A stretch of DNA of 41,103 nt, taken from contig NZ_JADCKB010000025.1 in the NCBI RefSeq assembly GCF_014982785.1, positions 1 to 41,103 of the forward strand, in the 5' to 3' direction. The translations under genes and the position numbers were made by a program. The stretch is from Ructibacterium gallinarum. Lineage in GTDB: Bacteria; Bacillota; Clostridia; Monoglobales; Monoglobaceae. Of this stretch, positions 26,942 to 35,423 are shown in pieces; positions within the stretch are counted from its first letter, which is position 1; each line of letters opens with the position of its first letter. Below the pieces are notes generated by a model, which saw only the letters and a program-made list of their open reading frames with translations, searched no databases and was not told the DNA's origin.

Positions 26942-28135
26942 TTATTTAAAATTATTTATTTCCAATTCATTTATTTGTGTTGCAGCTATATCGGCTCCTA
27001 TCTCTCCAATTAAATACCTCTTCATGGTTTGCTTTATTTCTTCGGTTTTTATCATATAATCCTCTCGGCACGGTCGCTCATCCAGCTTTGAAATTTGGTC
27101 TTTCATGTCATTAGCATATGTAACTGCGTCCAATACAACCGGATCATTATAAAATTCATATCTAATTGGCAAATTATTTTTTTCCATTGATTGTCTTTTT
27201 TGATTGCTTTCCGAAGTGCAAAATTCTATGAACCTCAAGGCTTCATCATATTTCTCTGTTTGGCTGTTTATAGCTAACCCACTTCTTTTTAGCACAGAAA
27301 TAGGTTCTCCTTTACTATTCCGTAACTCCCTTATCCCATATAATCCAGTTACCTTTGAATAGCCACTGTCCAACTTATTTTTATTACTTGCATCCGTCCA
27401 TAAAGCATAGCATTCTTTTAATTTAAACGTTGTTATTAAATCCTTACCTTCCTTTATGTTGTCACTATTGTTAGCTATAATCCACTTATAGCATCTTACC
27501 GCCATCTCTGTATCATTGTTAAAATAATTTGACAATTCCATAATCATGCAAATCATCTCATCGTTTAACAAAGTTTCATCACATATATCTATTGGCAAAC
27601 TAATTGAGTCCGCAGAGTTATTCAAAATAAATTTTTCTTCTTCCTCTACTGTATCTCTGAGGTAAAATAAAAGATTCAAATCCATCTCATATGGAGCAGC
27701 ATATAACCTATCATTGTATTCTAAGCCACTTACCGCCTCTGGCAATAACTCATGATAATTAGCTTCTAAATGCGACAAATCCATAATACACTGTCTGCTT
27801 GCCAACTCACCTATCCATACATCTTCTATCTCACATACATCAAACATTTGCATTCCGGAATTCAATGCCGATATTAATATTCTATACGCATCATCACTTT
27901 GTGCCGGCAGTTCGATAAGTTTAACTCTTATGTTTTGATTCAACTGCTCAAATTCCCTTTTGACACGCTGAATGTGTCCTGATTCATCTTTTCTTACAGC
28001 CACAGATATTTCCACTGGGTTTGTATCACCCACAACTGACTTCCCCTCATCGTCTGTAGTTTTAGAAATAATGATTACGATTATTACGCATATAATAAGA
28101 AGAAAACAAACACCATAAAGCAACAACTTCTTCAC
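26942..28135 (-). CDS. Membrane-anchored family-1 solute-binding protein
   Basis: A 397-residue periplasmic-binding-type protein and the first gene of the operon. It starts with GTG eight bases after GAGGAGG. The N-terminus (residues 4-23, LLLYGVCFLLIICVIIVIII) is a long uncleaved-looking helix without a lipobox, unlike the LplA-type neighbour. The body has family-1 features (EISVAVRKDESGHIQRVKRE, FDVCEIEDVWIGELASRQCI, DRLYAAPYEMDLNLLFYLRD, SGLAINSQTEKYDEALRFIE). It could be a second ligand receptor for the same permeases. Alternatively, because it abuts the divergent sensor kinase gene, it could be a ligand-presenting partner of that kinase. The second idea is speculation. Confidence 0.8.
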   Translation of the reverse strand: MKKLLLYGVCFLLIICVIIVIIISKTTDDEGKSVVGDTNPVEISVAVRKDESGHIQRVKREFEQLNQNIRVKLIELPAQSDDAYRILISALNSGMQMFDVCEIEDVWIGELASRQCIMDLSHLEANYHELLPEAVSGLEYNDRLYAAPYEMDLNLLFYLRDTVEEEEKFILNNSADSISLPIDICDETLLNDEMICMIMELSNYFNNDTEMAVRCYKWIIANNSDNIKEGKDLITTFKLKECYALWTDASNKNKLDSGYSKVTGLYGIRELRNSKGEPISVLKRSGLAINSQTEKYDEALRFIEFCTSESNQKRQSMEKNNLPIRYEFYNDPVVLDAVTYANDMKDQISKLDERPCREDYMIKTEEIKQTMKRYLIGEIGADIAATQINELEINNFK

Positions 28136-28354
28136 GTTTTTATCCTCCTCATATACTATGTTTTTATTAAAATAACATTATTTTATTTTTAAATCAATAT
28201 AACAATTTTCTTTTTTTTATCACTTTTTTATTTTTGGGAAATTATTATGGACATTAAATTATTTGTATGATATAGTAAATATGGTTTATTTTTTAATGTT
28301 ACCTATGCAATTTATATTATTGTATTATGTTTCAGCCGAAAGGAATAATGGACT
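28136..28354. promoter_or_regulatory. Divergent regulatory region between operon and two-component system
   Basis: This 219-bp, very AT-rich gap must hold the start signals for both the minus-strand operon and the plus-strand kinase/regulator pair. A good plus-strand promoter is visible at 28248-28276. On the minus strand many AT-rich stretches could serve as -10 boxes but none has a convincing -35 at 17 bp, which would fit an operon that needs the AraC-type activator. A near-palindrome TTTCAGCCGAAA (28330-28341) lies just before the kinase ribosome site. Confidence 0.6.
28248..28276 (+). promoter_or_regulatory. Candidate sigma-A promoter for the sensor kinase gene
   Basis: TGGACA (28248-28253) and TATAGT (28271-28276) are separated by 17 bp, with TATGA just before the -10. 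The expected start near 28283 leaves a leader of about 70 bases before the kinase ATG. The kinase has AAAGGA upstream of its start codon. Confidence 0.55.
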
Positions 28355-30139
28355 ATGAAAAATTTTTGGCACATATTGAAAGAAAAAGTTATATCTTTTA
28401 GCTATTCTCTCAATTTCAAATTGCTTATCGGTTACATTATAACCATCATTCTTTGTTTATCTATATTTACAGGAATTATATACTATTATTCTGATAGGAC
28501 GTTGGAAAATCTTTCCAAGGAGAATGTTGATCAAATGATATTATCAACAAGTGAGCTTTTGAACACATTCATAGAAGACATTGAATATGAAATTTTCACC
28601 TTGCAAGCTAACAAATCAATTCAAAAGATTCTAAACAATCCAAGCTCAGCAAGTTTCTATAACGATATACAAGTTTTGGAAAATGCCTTATTAAGCATAG
28701 ATCCATTTAAAAAGAAATTTACATCTGCCGAGTTGTATGTTCCCCAACCGTATTACCCCTCTCTTTCAGAAAGCCTCAATGTATACTCTTCTTCCGAAAT
28801 GAGAAATGACCCATGGTACCAAAGCGTAAAAAATAGCGGCGACAAAACCTGCTGGAATATTTTTGATTACCCCGATAAATCATATATTGTAGTCGCAAAG
28901 CAACTAATAAACACTATTACAAAAGAGCCTACGGCTATTGTAAAACTTAACATAGATATGGACTATTTTAATAATATTCTAAAGGATATTCGCTTAGCAA
29001 ACACCGGCAGAGTATTTTTAACTACTGAAAACCATATTATAAATTCATATAATGTTCCATTAATTAATCAATTAAAAAATAACGACATTCTATTTCAAAC
29101 AATGCTGAAAAAAAATCATGATACGCAATATACAGAAATTGACAATGTGCGTTATCTTCTGGTAAGCTATGCCTTGCAAGATACAGGTCTGTATCTTGTG
29201 GGTTGCGTGAATGTTAAGGAATTTGGTGATAGCGGAATAATTCTTCAGCGAATTTATTTATCCGTATTATTGCTTATGTTAATTCTTATCCCCACAATTC
29301 TGTATTTAATATCGTCTTACATTACAAAAACCATAACAAATCTTGCAGACAAAATGAAAAATTATAAATTTGAATCAAACATAGAAGTCCCCAAAGGACG
29401 GCGAGATGAAATACATTCACTCTATACTTCGTACAATATAATGCAAGATATTATTTCAAATTTAGTGAAGGACATAAACACTGCTGCAAAAATTCAGAAA
29501 AAAACTGAGCTGAAAGCACTTAAAATACAACTTACGCCTCATTTTCTGTATAATTCCCTCAATTCTATTGCTGTTATGGCCGCAAAATACCAGGCAGATG
29601 ATATTGTAAATACAGTTTCATCGCTTTCAAGCTTCTTTAAACATTCACTAAATAATGGCAATGAAATTTCTACAATTGAAAATGAAATAAAACATGTTAA
29701 AAGCTACACCGATATCCAAAAAATAAGATTTGGCGATATGTTTGAAATAAACTTTGATATTGAACCGGATCTGCTTCAACAAAAAATATGTAATCTTTCC
29801 CTGCAGCCTTTGGTAGAAAATTGTATTGTTCACGGTTTCGGACATTGTTGCGATTTTCATGGTGTAATTAATATAAAGGCCTTCAAAGAAGATGATGATA
29901 TTTATATAAAAGTAGAGGATAATGGCTGGGGAATAAATGTAATAGGCTTAAATGAGCTGAATCAATATGTTCAAAAAGCCTTTGATCCCAATGAACCTAT
30001 TGAAAAGTATGGTATATATAATGTTAATCAAAGAATTAAGTTGTATTTTGGTCCTCAATATGGCTTAAGCTATTCCCAAAACGACATGGGTGGTTTAACT
30101 GCCACTATTCATATAACAACAATGCCATTTGATTCATAA
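28355..30139 (+). CDS. YesM-type sensor histidine kinase
   Basis: A 594-residue membrane sensor of the LytS/YesM class. A transmembrane helix (about 19-45) and a second one (about 300-325) bracket an extracytoplasmic Cache-like sensor domain (about 46-299). A HAMP segment follows (about 320-375). The His_kinase domain has LKALKIQLTPHFLYNSLNSI with phospho-acceptor His396, and a C-terminal ATPase domain carries LQPLVENCIVHGF (N box) and VEDNGWGI (G1 box). The pair kinase-regulator in one operon, divergent from a sugar ABC transporter operon, is the standard YesMN arrangement for polysaccharide sensing in Firmicutes. The probable signal is an oligosaccharide, directly or through a binding protein. 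Confidence 0.95.
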   Translation: MKNFWHILKEKVISFSYSLNFKLLIGYIITIILCLSIFTGIIYYYSDRTLENLSKENVDQMILSTSELLNTFIEDIEYEIFTLQANKSIQKILNNPSSASFYNDIQVLENALLSIDPFKKKFTSAELYVPQPYYPSLSESLNVYSSSEMRNDPWYQSVKNSGDKTCWNIFDYPDKSYIVVAKQLINTITKEPTAIVKLNIDMDYFNNILKDIRLANTGRVFLTTENHIINSYNVPLINQLKNNDILFQTMLKKNHDTQYTEIDNVRYLLVSYALQDTGLYLVGCVNVKEFGDSGIILQRIYLSVLLLMLILIPTILYLISSYITKTITNLADKMKNYKFESNIEVPKGRRDEIHSLYTSYNIMQDIISNLVKDINTAAKIQKKTELKALKIQLTPHFLYNSLNSIAVMAAKYQADDIVNTVSSLSSFFKHSLNNGNEISTIENEIKHVKSYTDIQKIRFGDMFEINFDIEPDLLQQKICNLSLQPLVENCIVHGFGHCCDFHGVINIKAFKEDDDIYIKVEDNGWGINVIGLNELNQYVQKAFDPNEPIEKYGIYNVNQRIKLYFGPQYGLSYSQNDMGGLTATIHITTMPFDS

Positions 30140-30165
30140 ATAACACCATAAGGAGTGATTAAAAA

Positions 30166-31755
30166 GTGAAATTATTAGTTATCGAAGACGAATTACTATG
30201 CTTGCAAGCTCTCACTAAGCTTCCTTGGGAGTCAATAGACATTTCATTAGTAGGAGCTGTTCAAAACATAGATGACGCTATAAAAATCATAAAAGAAACT
30301 CATCCTGATATCATTTTATCCGATATACGAATGCCTAACGGTAGCGGCATCGACCTTGCTAAGTATCTTTACAATGTAATGCCTAATACGAAAATAATTT
30401 TTCTGACAGCCTATAACGATTTTGAATATGTTAAGCAAGCATTTAGCCTCAACGTATTCGACTATTTATTAAAACCACTAGATGTAGCTCTTATCCTAGA
30501 TACAGTATGCCGTGCCAAACACACCATAGAGGAATCTTTAAAAAAAGAATTGACCTTTATGGAGATGGAAAAGCAAATAGAAAACAGCATTCAATTTATG
30601 AAGGGTTATTTCTTTGGCTTAATCGAAAAAAATGCTTCATTACAAAACGATATGTTGCGCATGTTCCATATCGAAAACACAGAGCATATCTTTTCTGTAT
30701 TCACAGTTAAAATTTACGATGATGAAACTCTTTTGCACAACCCGTTTTTATACCATAAGGTTTTTAGGGAACTAAATAAGGTTTTAATTTCAGATCAATT
30801 TCTCACTCTTGCATTTTTTGAGGATCACATATTCACTTTTGTTTTAGAGTTTTTATCTACTTCAGATATAAATAATGCATTAGAGCTAACCATGGAGTAT
30901 GCTGAAATTGCAAAAAATTATCTTGAGTTTAACATCAATGCTGAATATTCTATTGGAGTTTCAAAGCCTGTGCATAAAATTGAAAACCTTGGTATTGCAG
31001 ATAAAAGAGCACAAGAAGCACTAAAATATAACTTTCGTATTGGTAATAACCAGATATTATATATCGAGGATATAGAACCCACTCAGTGCTCAATTGAATT
31101 TAAAACAAAACTTGAAGGGAAATATATTGACGCAATAAAAATTGGTGATGAAGATGCTGTAGCTGAAATTCTTAAGGAGCTATTTGACTCATTTCAGTCA
31201 AATTTCGATAAAATTGAAACTGTACAAAGAATTTGCCTTGAATTTATTGTTAAACTATCTCTTACAATGATTCAATTTAATCTAGACCCAAATGTATTAT
31301 TTAATAAAACAAATATTTGGTCAGTTGTAGAACGGCACCAGACGTTAGATGAGCTACATAAATTTCTACTTGACATTACATTGGTGACAATGTCACAAAT
31401 CAGCGTCATTATGGTGGATAAAGACAAGAAAATTGTACATCAAGTAAAAGAATTTTTAAAAAACAATTTTCAAGTAGATGTTTCTCTTACTGGATTAGCA
31501 AAAGAGCTCTACGTCTCACCAAGTTATTTAAGTGCAGTTTTCACCAAAGAAGCAGGTATTAGCTTTAAAAAATATCTGACAAATTTAAGAATTGAACGAG
31601 CAAAATACCTTCTCGCAAATACCGATTTGAGCATAGGCAAAATTGCCGAACAGGTAGGATATAATACTCAGGCATATTTTTCCAAGCAATTTCATGCTGC
31701 TACTAATATGCTCCCCAGTTTATATCGTAACGAACACACGGTATATAAAAAATAA
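30166..31755 (+). CDS. YesN-type AraC-family response regulator
   Basis: A 529-residue transcriptional activator. The receiver domain (1-120) has acidic Glu7/Asp8, phospho-acceptor Asp53 in IILSDIRMP, Thr81 in FLTAY and Lys103 in LLKPLD. A long linker (about 130-400) is typical of YesN proteins. The C-terminal AraC double helix-turn-helix (about 425-525) contains LTGLAKELYVSPSYLSAVF and LSIGKIAEQVGYNTQAYFSK. The start codon is GTG, ten bases after AAGGAG, 26 bp behind the kinase. It most likely activates the divergent operon after phosphorylation by the kinase. Confidence 0.95.
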   Translation: MKLLVIEDELLCLQALTKLPWESIDISLVGAVQNIDDAIKIIKETHPDIILSDIRMPNGSGIDLAKYLYNVMPNTKIIFLTAYNDFEYVKQAFSLNVFDYLLKPLDVALILDTVCRAKHTIEESLKKELTFMEMEKQIENSIQFMKGYFFGLIEKNASLQNDMLRMFHIENTEHIFSVFTVKIYDDETLLHNPFLYHKVFRELNKVLISDQFLTLAFFEDHIFTFVLEFLSTSDINNALELTMEYAEIAKNYLEFNINAEYSIGVSKPVHKIENLGIADKRAQEALKYNFRIGNNQILYIEDIEPTQCSIEFKTKLEGKYIDAIKIGDEDAVAEILKELFDSFQSNFDKIETVQRICLEFIVKLSLTMIQFNLDPNVLFNKTNIWSVVERHQTLDELHKFLLDITLVTMSQISVIMVDKDKKIVHQVKEFLKNNFQVDVSLTGLAKELYVSPSYLSAVFTKEAGISFKKYLTNLRIERAKYLLANTDLSIGKIAEQVGYNTQAYFSKQFHAATNMLPSLYRNEHTVYKK

Positions 31756-31767
31756 ATTCAAATTTCT

Positions 31768-31797
31768 AAACAAATATAAACAAATGTATAAACAAAT
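31768..31797 (+). repeat. Three direct repeats AAACAAAT, 10 and 12 bp apart
   Basis: AAACAAAT occurs at 31768-31775, 31778-31785 and 31790-31797, starting 13 bp after the regulator stop. The near-helical spacing puts the copies on about the same DNA face. They may be protein-binding sites or simple AT-rich slippage; nothing further supports either. Confidence 0.4.
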
Positions 31798-31905
31798 GAG
31801 CGAAAATATCGTTTATATATACAACATATATCGAAATTGATAAGGCAAGACCTGTCATACCTTACCATAGATAAAAGTGTAGGACTACAATAGATGTGTT
31901 ATACC

Positions 31906-31954
31906 GATATTGAAATTGTGGAAAACGCAAATTGTTAAACACAATTCCAATATC
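31906..31954. repeat. 15-bp inverted repeat with 19-base spacer
   Basis: GATATTGAAATTGTG (31906-31920) pairs with CACAATTCCAATATC (31940-31954) at 14 of 15 positions. In a minus-strand transcript the one mismatch becomes a G-U pair, giving an unbroken stem. No U-tract follows, so it is not an ordinary terminator. It could be a transposon end or a remnant of a small non-autonomous element. Confidence 0.6.
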
Positions 31955-31997
31955 CCAGCAACAGCAAAAAAAATGAAATATTTATTAAAAAATACGC

Positions 31998-32080
31998 AAA
32001 TCTCAAAATTTGTGTTATAGTTATATCACCACACAAATGAGACCCCGTATATGAATACTATAACACAAGATATGAGATTT
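31998..32080. repeat. 24-bp imperfect inverted repeat with 35-base spacer
   Basis: The arms 31998-32021 and 32057-32080 begin AAATCTCA and end TGTTATAGT when read inwards, and match at 21 of 24 positions, with differences only at arm positions 9, 11 and 12. The right arm ends 8 bp before an IS481-like transposase remnant. The arms may be ends of a mobile element or a small folded MITE-like insertion. The rest of 31756-32087 shows no gene. Confidence 0.6.
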
Positions 32081-32087
32081 ATATAAG

Positions 32088-32171
32088 CCTACAGAATTGC
32101 TTGCTTTTTGGGTTAAACTTCTTCAAAGGGGGTACACGCATTCTATCACAGGATTATATGTTTTACGAAGA
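32088..32171 (+). pseudogene. IS481-like transposase remnant
   Basis: Twenty-eight codons read PTELLAFWVKLLQRGYTHSI and TGLYVLRR. The pattern FWVKLxxRGYTxSIxGLYxxLR is familiar from the helix-turn-helix region of IS481-type (DDE integrase) transposases in Firmicutes. Neither the start nor the catalytic domain follows; the frame runs on into unrelated sequence and then overlaps the opposite-strand DUF6273 gene. I take it as a scar of a lost element. Confidence 0.42.
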
Positions 32172-32282
32172 ACAGACGAAATACCATTAAGAGAGACGGG
32201 GATGCGGACAAAATCTAATCTTGGGCGGTGTGAGAGTTTTGGGCTGTTGACAAAGTGCGTATTTTATGAGTTTAAACGGCCC

Positions 32283-33572
32283 CTAATACATAAATTTGAT
32301 GGCATATATTACGCCTATGTTATCGGAAAATATGGATTTTGGGCTCCGGTCTCCCACCAACCGCGCAGGTGCTTCCAGCTCTACTTCCGATTCGTTGACA
32401 ACCATAGTTGCGTTATCTATCTCCAGCTGAACTGCTGTGCCATCTTTCACCGCGGTTACCTGATTTGCCTCTTCGTCCCAGTTTACTTCCGCACCCAGAG
32501 ATTCAAAAATTGCACGCACCGGCACCAACAGACGGCCGTTTTCTTCCACGGGAAGCTGGTCGAGATACAGCTGCTTGCCCTGACTGAACACCATGGTGCC
32601 ATACTGCTCGTTGCCGTCCAGCACATACGGATCTTCCTGCGTACCGCTTCCGGACAGGACAACTGTCTGATGCGGATTCAAATACACTGCCGGACGTACT
32701 CCCGAATTCCCTTTTTCGGTTCCTACAAAAGAGAATTTATCTGTACCATATATAGCATTCACACAGGTGCTTCCATACGGTGACCGCAAAAGCCAAATCT
32801 TCCTATTTCCCTGGTAGTCACTGGGCTGGAAGGTAGCCCAGGCTTTTTCCGTTGCCTCTGCCTCCACATTTCCAAAGGCCTGCCACATGGCGTCCAGCTG
32901 CCACGCGTCCAGCAGGAATACCGTGTCTGTCACACGATACATGGCCGCATGATTTGCGTCCGCTTGGTACAGTTTATTGATATCGGTTCGCTCCATCAAG
33001 CGTACAATATCTGATGTTGGAATATAGCTATATTGAAAACAACAATCTATTCCGTTGGTTGAACGGCTCACCTCACTTTCTGCCAATGTTTGCCATTGGC
33101 TAACCGTTTTCATCAGACTCCGCTCAGTTGGAGTAAAGTTGGTGTCTGACAAAAAGCCATCCTCTTGATCGTAGGGATTCAGTAATTCAGTTTTCCTTCC
33201 CTCTGGCAGGTCAATAGATCCCATCGGCGGATTGCCGCCGGGCCACTGGATCTCCCCGCCTGCCGCTGTGGCATTCAGCCATGCCCGCAAGGTGGAGTCT
33301 TCCCACAGACTATACCCATATTCAAAATGTTTTGAATTTTCATCAGAACTGGGGGCGTCAAAGGCCTTTAGCGTCAGAATTTTGTCACTGAGCAAAAGAA
33401 TGCCGTTTTCATCCTCTGTGTTGATACATTTCCACACAATGGGGTCTCCCTGGTATTTTCCAAACTGTACATAAGTCCCCTGACCGATATCATTGACATC
33501 CGCCGCCGAGACACACACGGCACAGCTGAGCATAGCCACCAGACCTGTTAATATCTTAAATTTCTTTTTCAT
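32283..33572 (-). CDS. Secreted DUF6273 plus stalk-domain protein, C-terminally truncated
   Basis: A 429-residue exported protein (signal peptide MKKKFKILTGLVAMLSCAVC to VSAA; GGGAGGG before the ATG). Residues 28-300 form a DUF6273-type domain (GTYVQFGKYQGDPIVWKCIN, LLLSDKILTLKAFD, WEDSTLRAWLNATA, NSGVRPAVYLNP), related to formylglycine-enzyme-like C-type-lectin folds. Residues 325-405 are a copper-amine-oxidase-N-like stalk domain (LLVPVRAIFESLGAEVNWDE). This domain normally continues GDRTLVPLR after ARLVGDR, but here the sequence switches at ARLVGDR to SPKSIFSDNIGVIYAIKFMY and stops. So the last 20 residues are foreign, and the gene lost its 3' end at a rearrangement near 32345. Function unknown; the gene may be only partly functional. 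Confidence 0.78.
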   Translation of the reverse strand: MKKKFKILTGLVAMLSCAVCVSAADVNDIGQGTYVQFGKYQGDPIVWKCINTEDENGILLLSDKILTLKAFDAPSSDENSKHFEYGYSLWEDSTLRAWLNATAAGGEIQWPGGNPPMGSIDLPEGRKTELLNPYDQEDGFLSDTNFTPTERSLMKTVSQWQTLAESEVSRSTNGIDCCFQYSYIPTSDIVRLMERTDINKLYQADANHAAMYRVTDTVFLLDAWQLDAMWQAFGNVEAEATEKAWATFQPSDYQGNRKIWLLRSPYGSTCVNAIYGTDKFSFVGTEKGNSGVRPAVYLNPHQTVVLSGSGTQEDPYVLDGNEQYGTMVFSQGKQLYLDQLPVEENGRLLVPVRAIFESLGAEVNWDEEANQVTAVKDGTAVQLEIDNATMVVNESEVELEAPARLVGDRSPKSIFSDNIGVIYAIKFMY

Positions 33573-33595
33573 TATTTACCCTCCCTTTGTGAAGC

Positions 33596-33619
33596 AGGGG
33601 CGATCTGTGAATCGCCCCT
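33596..33619. repeat. REP-like intergenic palindrome
   Basis: AGGGGCGAT (33596-33604) and ATCGCCCCT (33611-33619) form a 9-bp stem with a 6-base loop. It sits in the 69-bp gap between two minus-strand genes. A (T)GTAGGGGCGA...TCGCCCC(T) palindrome of this kind is a common dispersed repeat in gut Firmicutes genomes. It could also stabilise the mRNA end of the upstream gene. Confidence 0.55.
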
Positions 33620-33641
33620 ACAAAACACATGACATGTTTTC

Positions 33642-35402
33642 TTATTCCGCTACGGGCAGGTCGGAGGCAATCACCGCTACTGCATTGTTGCTGATACGCT
33701 CATACCCTTCCTCAAAGGGAATCCACTTTCCATCCTCCCAATACCATTTGGAATCATTCTGATACTTGCTGTTATCCGTCAGTTCCAGCGCTTTGTCACG
33801 TTTCACCAGACTTTGGGCACTGCCGTCTGCTATGTCAAACAACGCAAGCTCTATCCTGCCGTTCCTGTATCCCTCCTGGTAGATCACATAATGCTGCTGG
33901 GTGGTTTCTGAAAGTTCTGGATGTTCTGTTTTGTCCGCAGAAAACTCTGCTGGGTCAATGACTGTAGCTGTATTGGTCTCTTCATTCCAGCTGACCAGAT
34001 ATCCCAGGTTCTCTGACAAGAACCGCAGGGGTACCATAGTTTTGTCATTGACAAGCCGTGCCGGCACATCCATAACGGCTTCTGCACCGTTGACTGTGGC
34101 TGTGGTGTTGTCTATGGCAAAGGACACACTCTTGGCCTGTGCCAGGCTCTGCGTATCGGGTTCAGCCGCTATGGCCGCCGTTGCGGTCTGCGTTCCCTCG
34201 TCCCAGGTCACTTCCGCTCCCAGCTGCTCAAACAAAAACCGCATGGGCACCAGTGTCCGGTCGCTCTCTGTCACCGGCGGTGTTTCAAACCCAAGCACCT
34301 TATCATTCACTTGCACATATGGTGCAGCCTTCAACCGTTCCAGCTCTGCATAAACTTCGGCTTTTGGAATTTTGAGTCGTGAACCTACATACGAAAAAAC
34401 TACATATATGCTCTCGCCCACTTCATATCCGTACAGTGGAATTGTAGCACCAGTCCTAAAATTATCTCTTTCTGGTACAATTTTTACAAAATATACGTTA
34501 TCATTTGTCAAATAAAGTTGCAATGGTTCATCCACTTCTTCACCATTTTTATCATTTGCAGTACCACCCTCATACATTAAAAACCAATTTCCGAATAAAT
34601 TAACATACTTATAATCATTTATAAAATCTGGTTCTAAACTATTTTTTGTTTTATCTTCGTATAAGATTGTTTTAAAATTCACATTATCTGGTGCTGTCTT
34701 TTGTCTTGCTATGGCAACTTCACCATTACTGCGTGGAATTAAATTTTGATAACCGTCAGCAGGCAGGCGAGCGGCAACCGTTGTCCAATCTAGTCCATTG
34801 TTTGATTCAGCTACAGACACAAAGCTTGTTGTTTTTAAACCATAGGGCCAAGAATTATAAGTCATCTTTGCATATTTTTCATCGAACCCTTCTCCAAACG
34901 TCTGGTAGCTCTGCGTTCCATCTTCGTTTTCAAGGATCTGAAAAAGCTCAGAGTAGATACAATAATATTTTCCGTTGACATAAGACATATCCAATACTTT
35001 TCCATACCCATTTGAAAAATATTGTTCTTTCACCAAATTAAACTGATTGTCATAAATCAACAAGGGGACAGCTTTCCACTGAGGGATACCGGCCTCCCTT
35101 AGATCTCTTGCTAAATAATACTCTCCTGCCTGAATGTAGTCCATATACCAAAAATGCCGCTGTTCCTCTTCATTATACTCTGTTTGTCTATAGTTAGATC
35201 CAATCACAAAAATATTCCCATCTATCTGAGTCCAAGCCTTTCCATCATTTACCTTATTATCAATAACCAACGCTGAAAGTAATTCATCATCGTTTATTTC
35301 TGTTGGTTGAATTACTGGAGCCTGAATAACCGCAAAAACAGTTTGGAAATTCATCAAAAATACTATTATAATACAAAAAATTATTAAAGATAACTTTCTC
35401 AT
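33642..35402 (-). CDS. Secreted protein with C-terminal stalk domains, function unknown
   Basis: A 586-residue exported protein (signal peptide MRKLSLIIFCIIIVFLMNFQ to TVFA; AGGAGAG upstream). Residues 30-345 form a domain I cannot name, with propeller-like short motifs (WTQIDGNIFVIGSNY, YVNGKYYCIYSELFQI, GNWFLMYEGGT). Residues 360-500 are a copper-amine-oxidase-N-like domain in two halves (DRTLVPMRFLFEQLGAEVTW; DKTMVPLRFLSENLGYLVSW), as found on many Clostridial surface proteins. Residues 505-586 form a short tail. Base composition changes sharply near 34380: the stalk part is GC-rich, the N-terminal part AT-rich like the flanks, which suggests a chimera made by domain exchange. It lies 21 bp behind the protease gene. 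Confidence 0.75.
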   Translation of the reverse strand: MRKLSLIIFCIIIVFLMNFQTVFAVIQAPVIQPTEINDDELLSALVIDNKVNDGKAWTQIDGNIFVIGSNYRQTEYNEEEQRHFWYMDYIQAGEYYLARDLREAGIPQWKAVPLLIYDNQFNLVKEQYFSNGYGKVLDMSYVNGKYYCIYSELFQILENEDGTQSYQTFGEGFDEKYAKMTYNSWPYGLKTTSFVSVAESNNGLDWTTVAARLPADGYQNLIPRSNGEVAIARQKTAPDNVNFKTILYEDKTKNSLEPDFINDYKYVNLFGNWFLMYEGGTANDKNGEEVDEPLQLYLTNDNVYFVKIVPERDNFRTGATIPLYGYEVGESIYVVFSYVGSRLKIPKAEVYAELERLKAAPYVQVNDKVLGFETPPVTESDRTLVPMRFLFEQLGAEVTWDEGTQTATAAIAAEPDTQSLAQAKSVSFAIDNTTATVNGAEAVMDVPARLVNDKTMVPLRFLSENLGYLVSWNEETNTATVIDPAEFSADKTEHPELSETTQQHYVIYQEGYRNGRIELALFDIADGSAQSLVKRDKALELTDNSKYQNDSKWYWEDGKWIPFEEGYERISNNAVAVIASDLPVAE

Positions 35403-35423
35403 GCTTCATCTCTCCTATTTTGG

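Noticed and set aside
28330-28341. TTTCAGCCGAAA as a catabolite-response (cre) operator
   Set aside because: It is a near-palindrome but does not match the TGNAANCGNTNNCA core of cre sites.
32097-32783. 228-codon plus-strand frame
   Set aside because: Only its first ~25 codons resemble anything (IS481-like transposase); the rest is antisense to the DUF6273 gene and shows no protein-like pattern.
33901-34353. 150-codon plus-strand frame opposite the stalk protein
   Set aside because: Ser/Val-rich shadow frame produced by the GC-rich opposite strand; no start signal and no motif.
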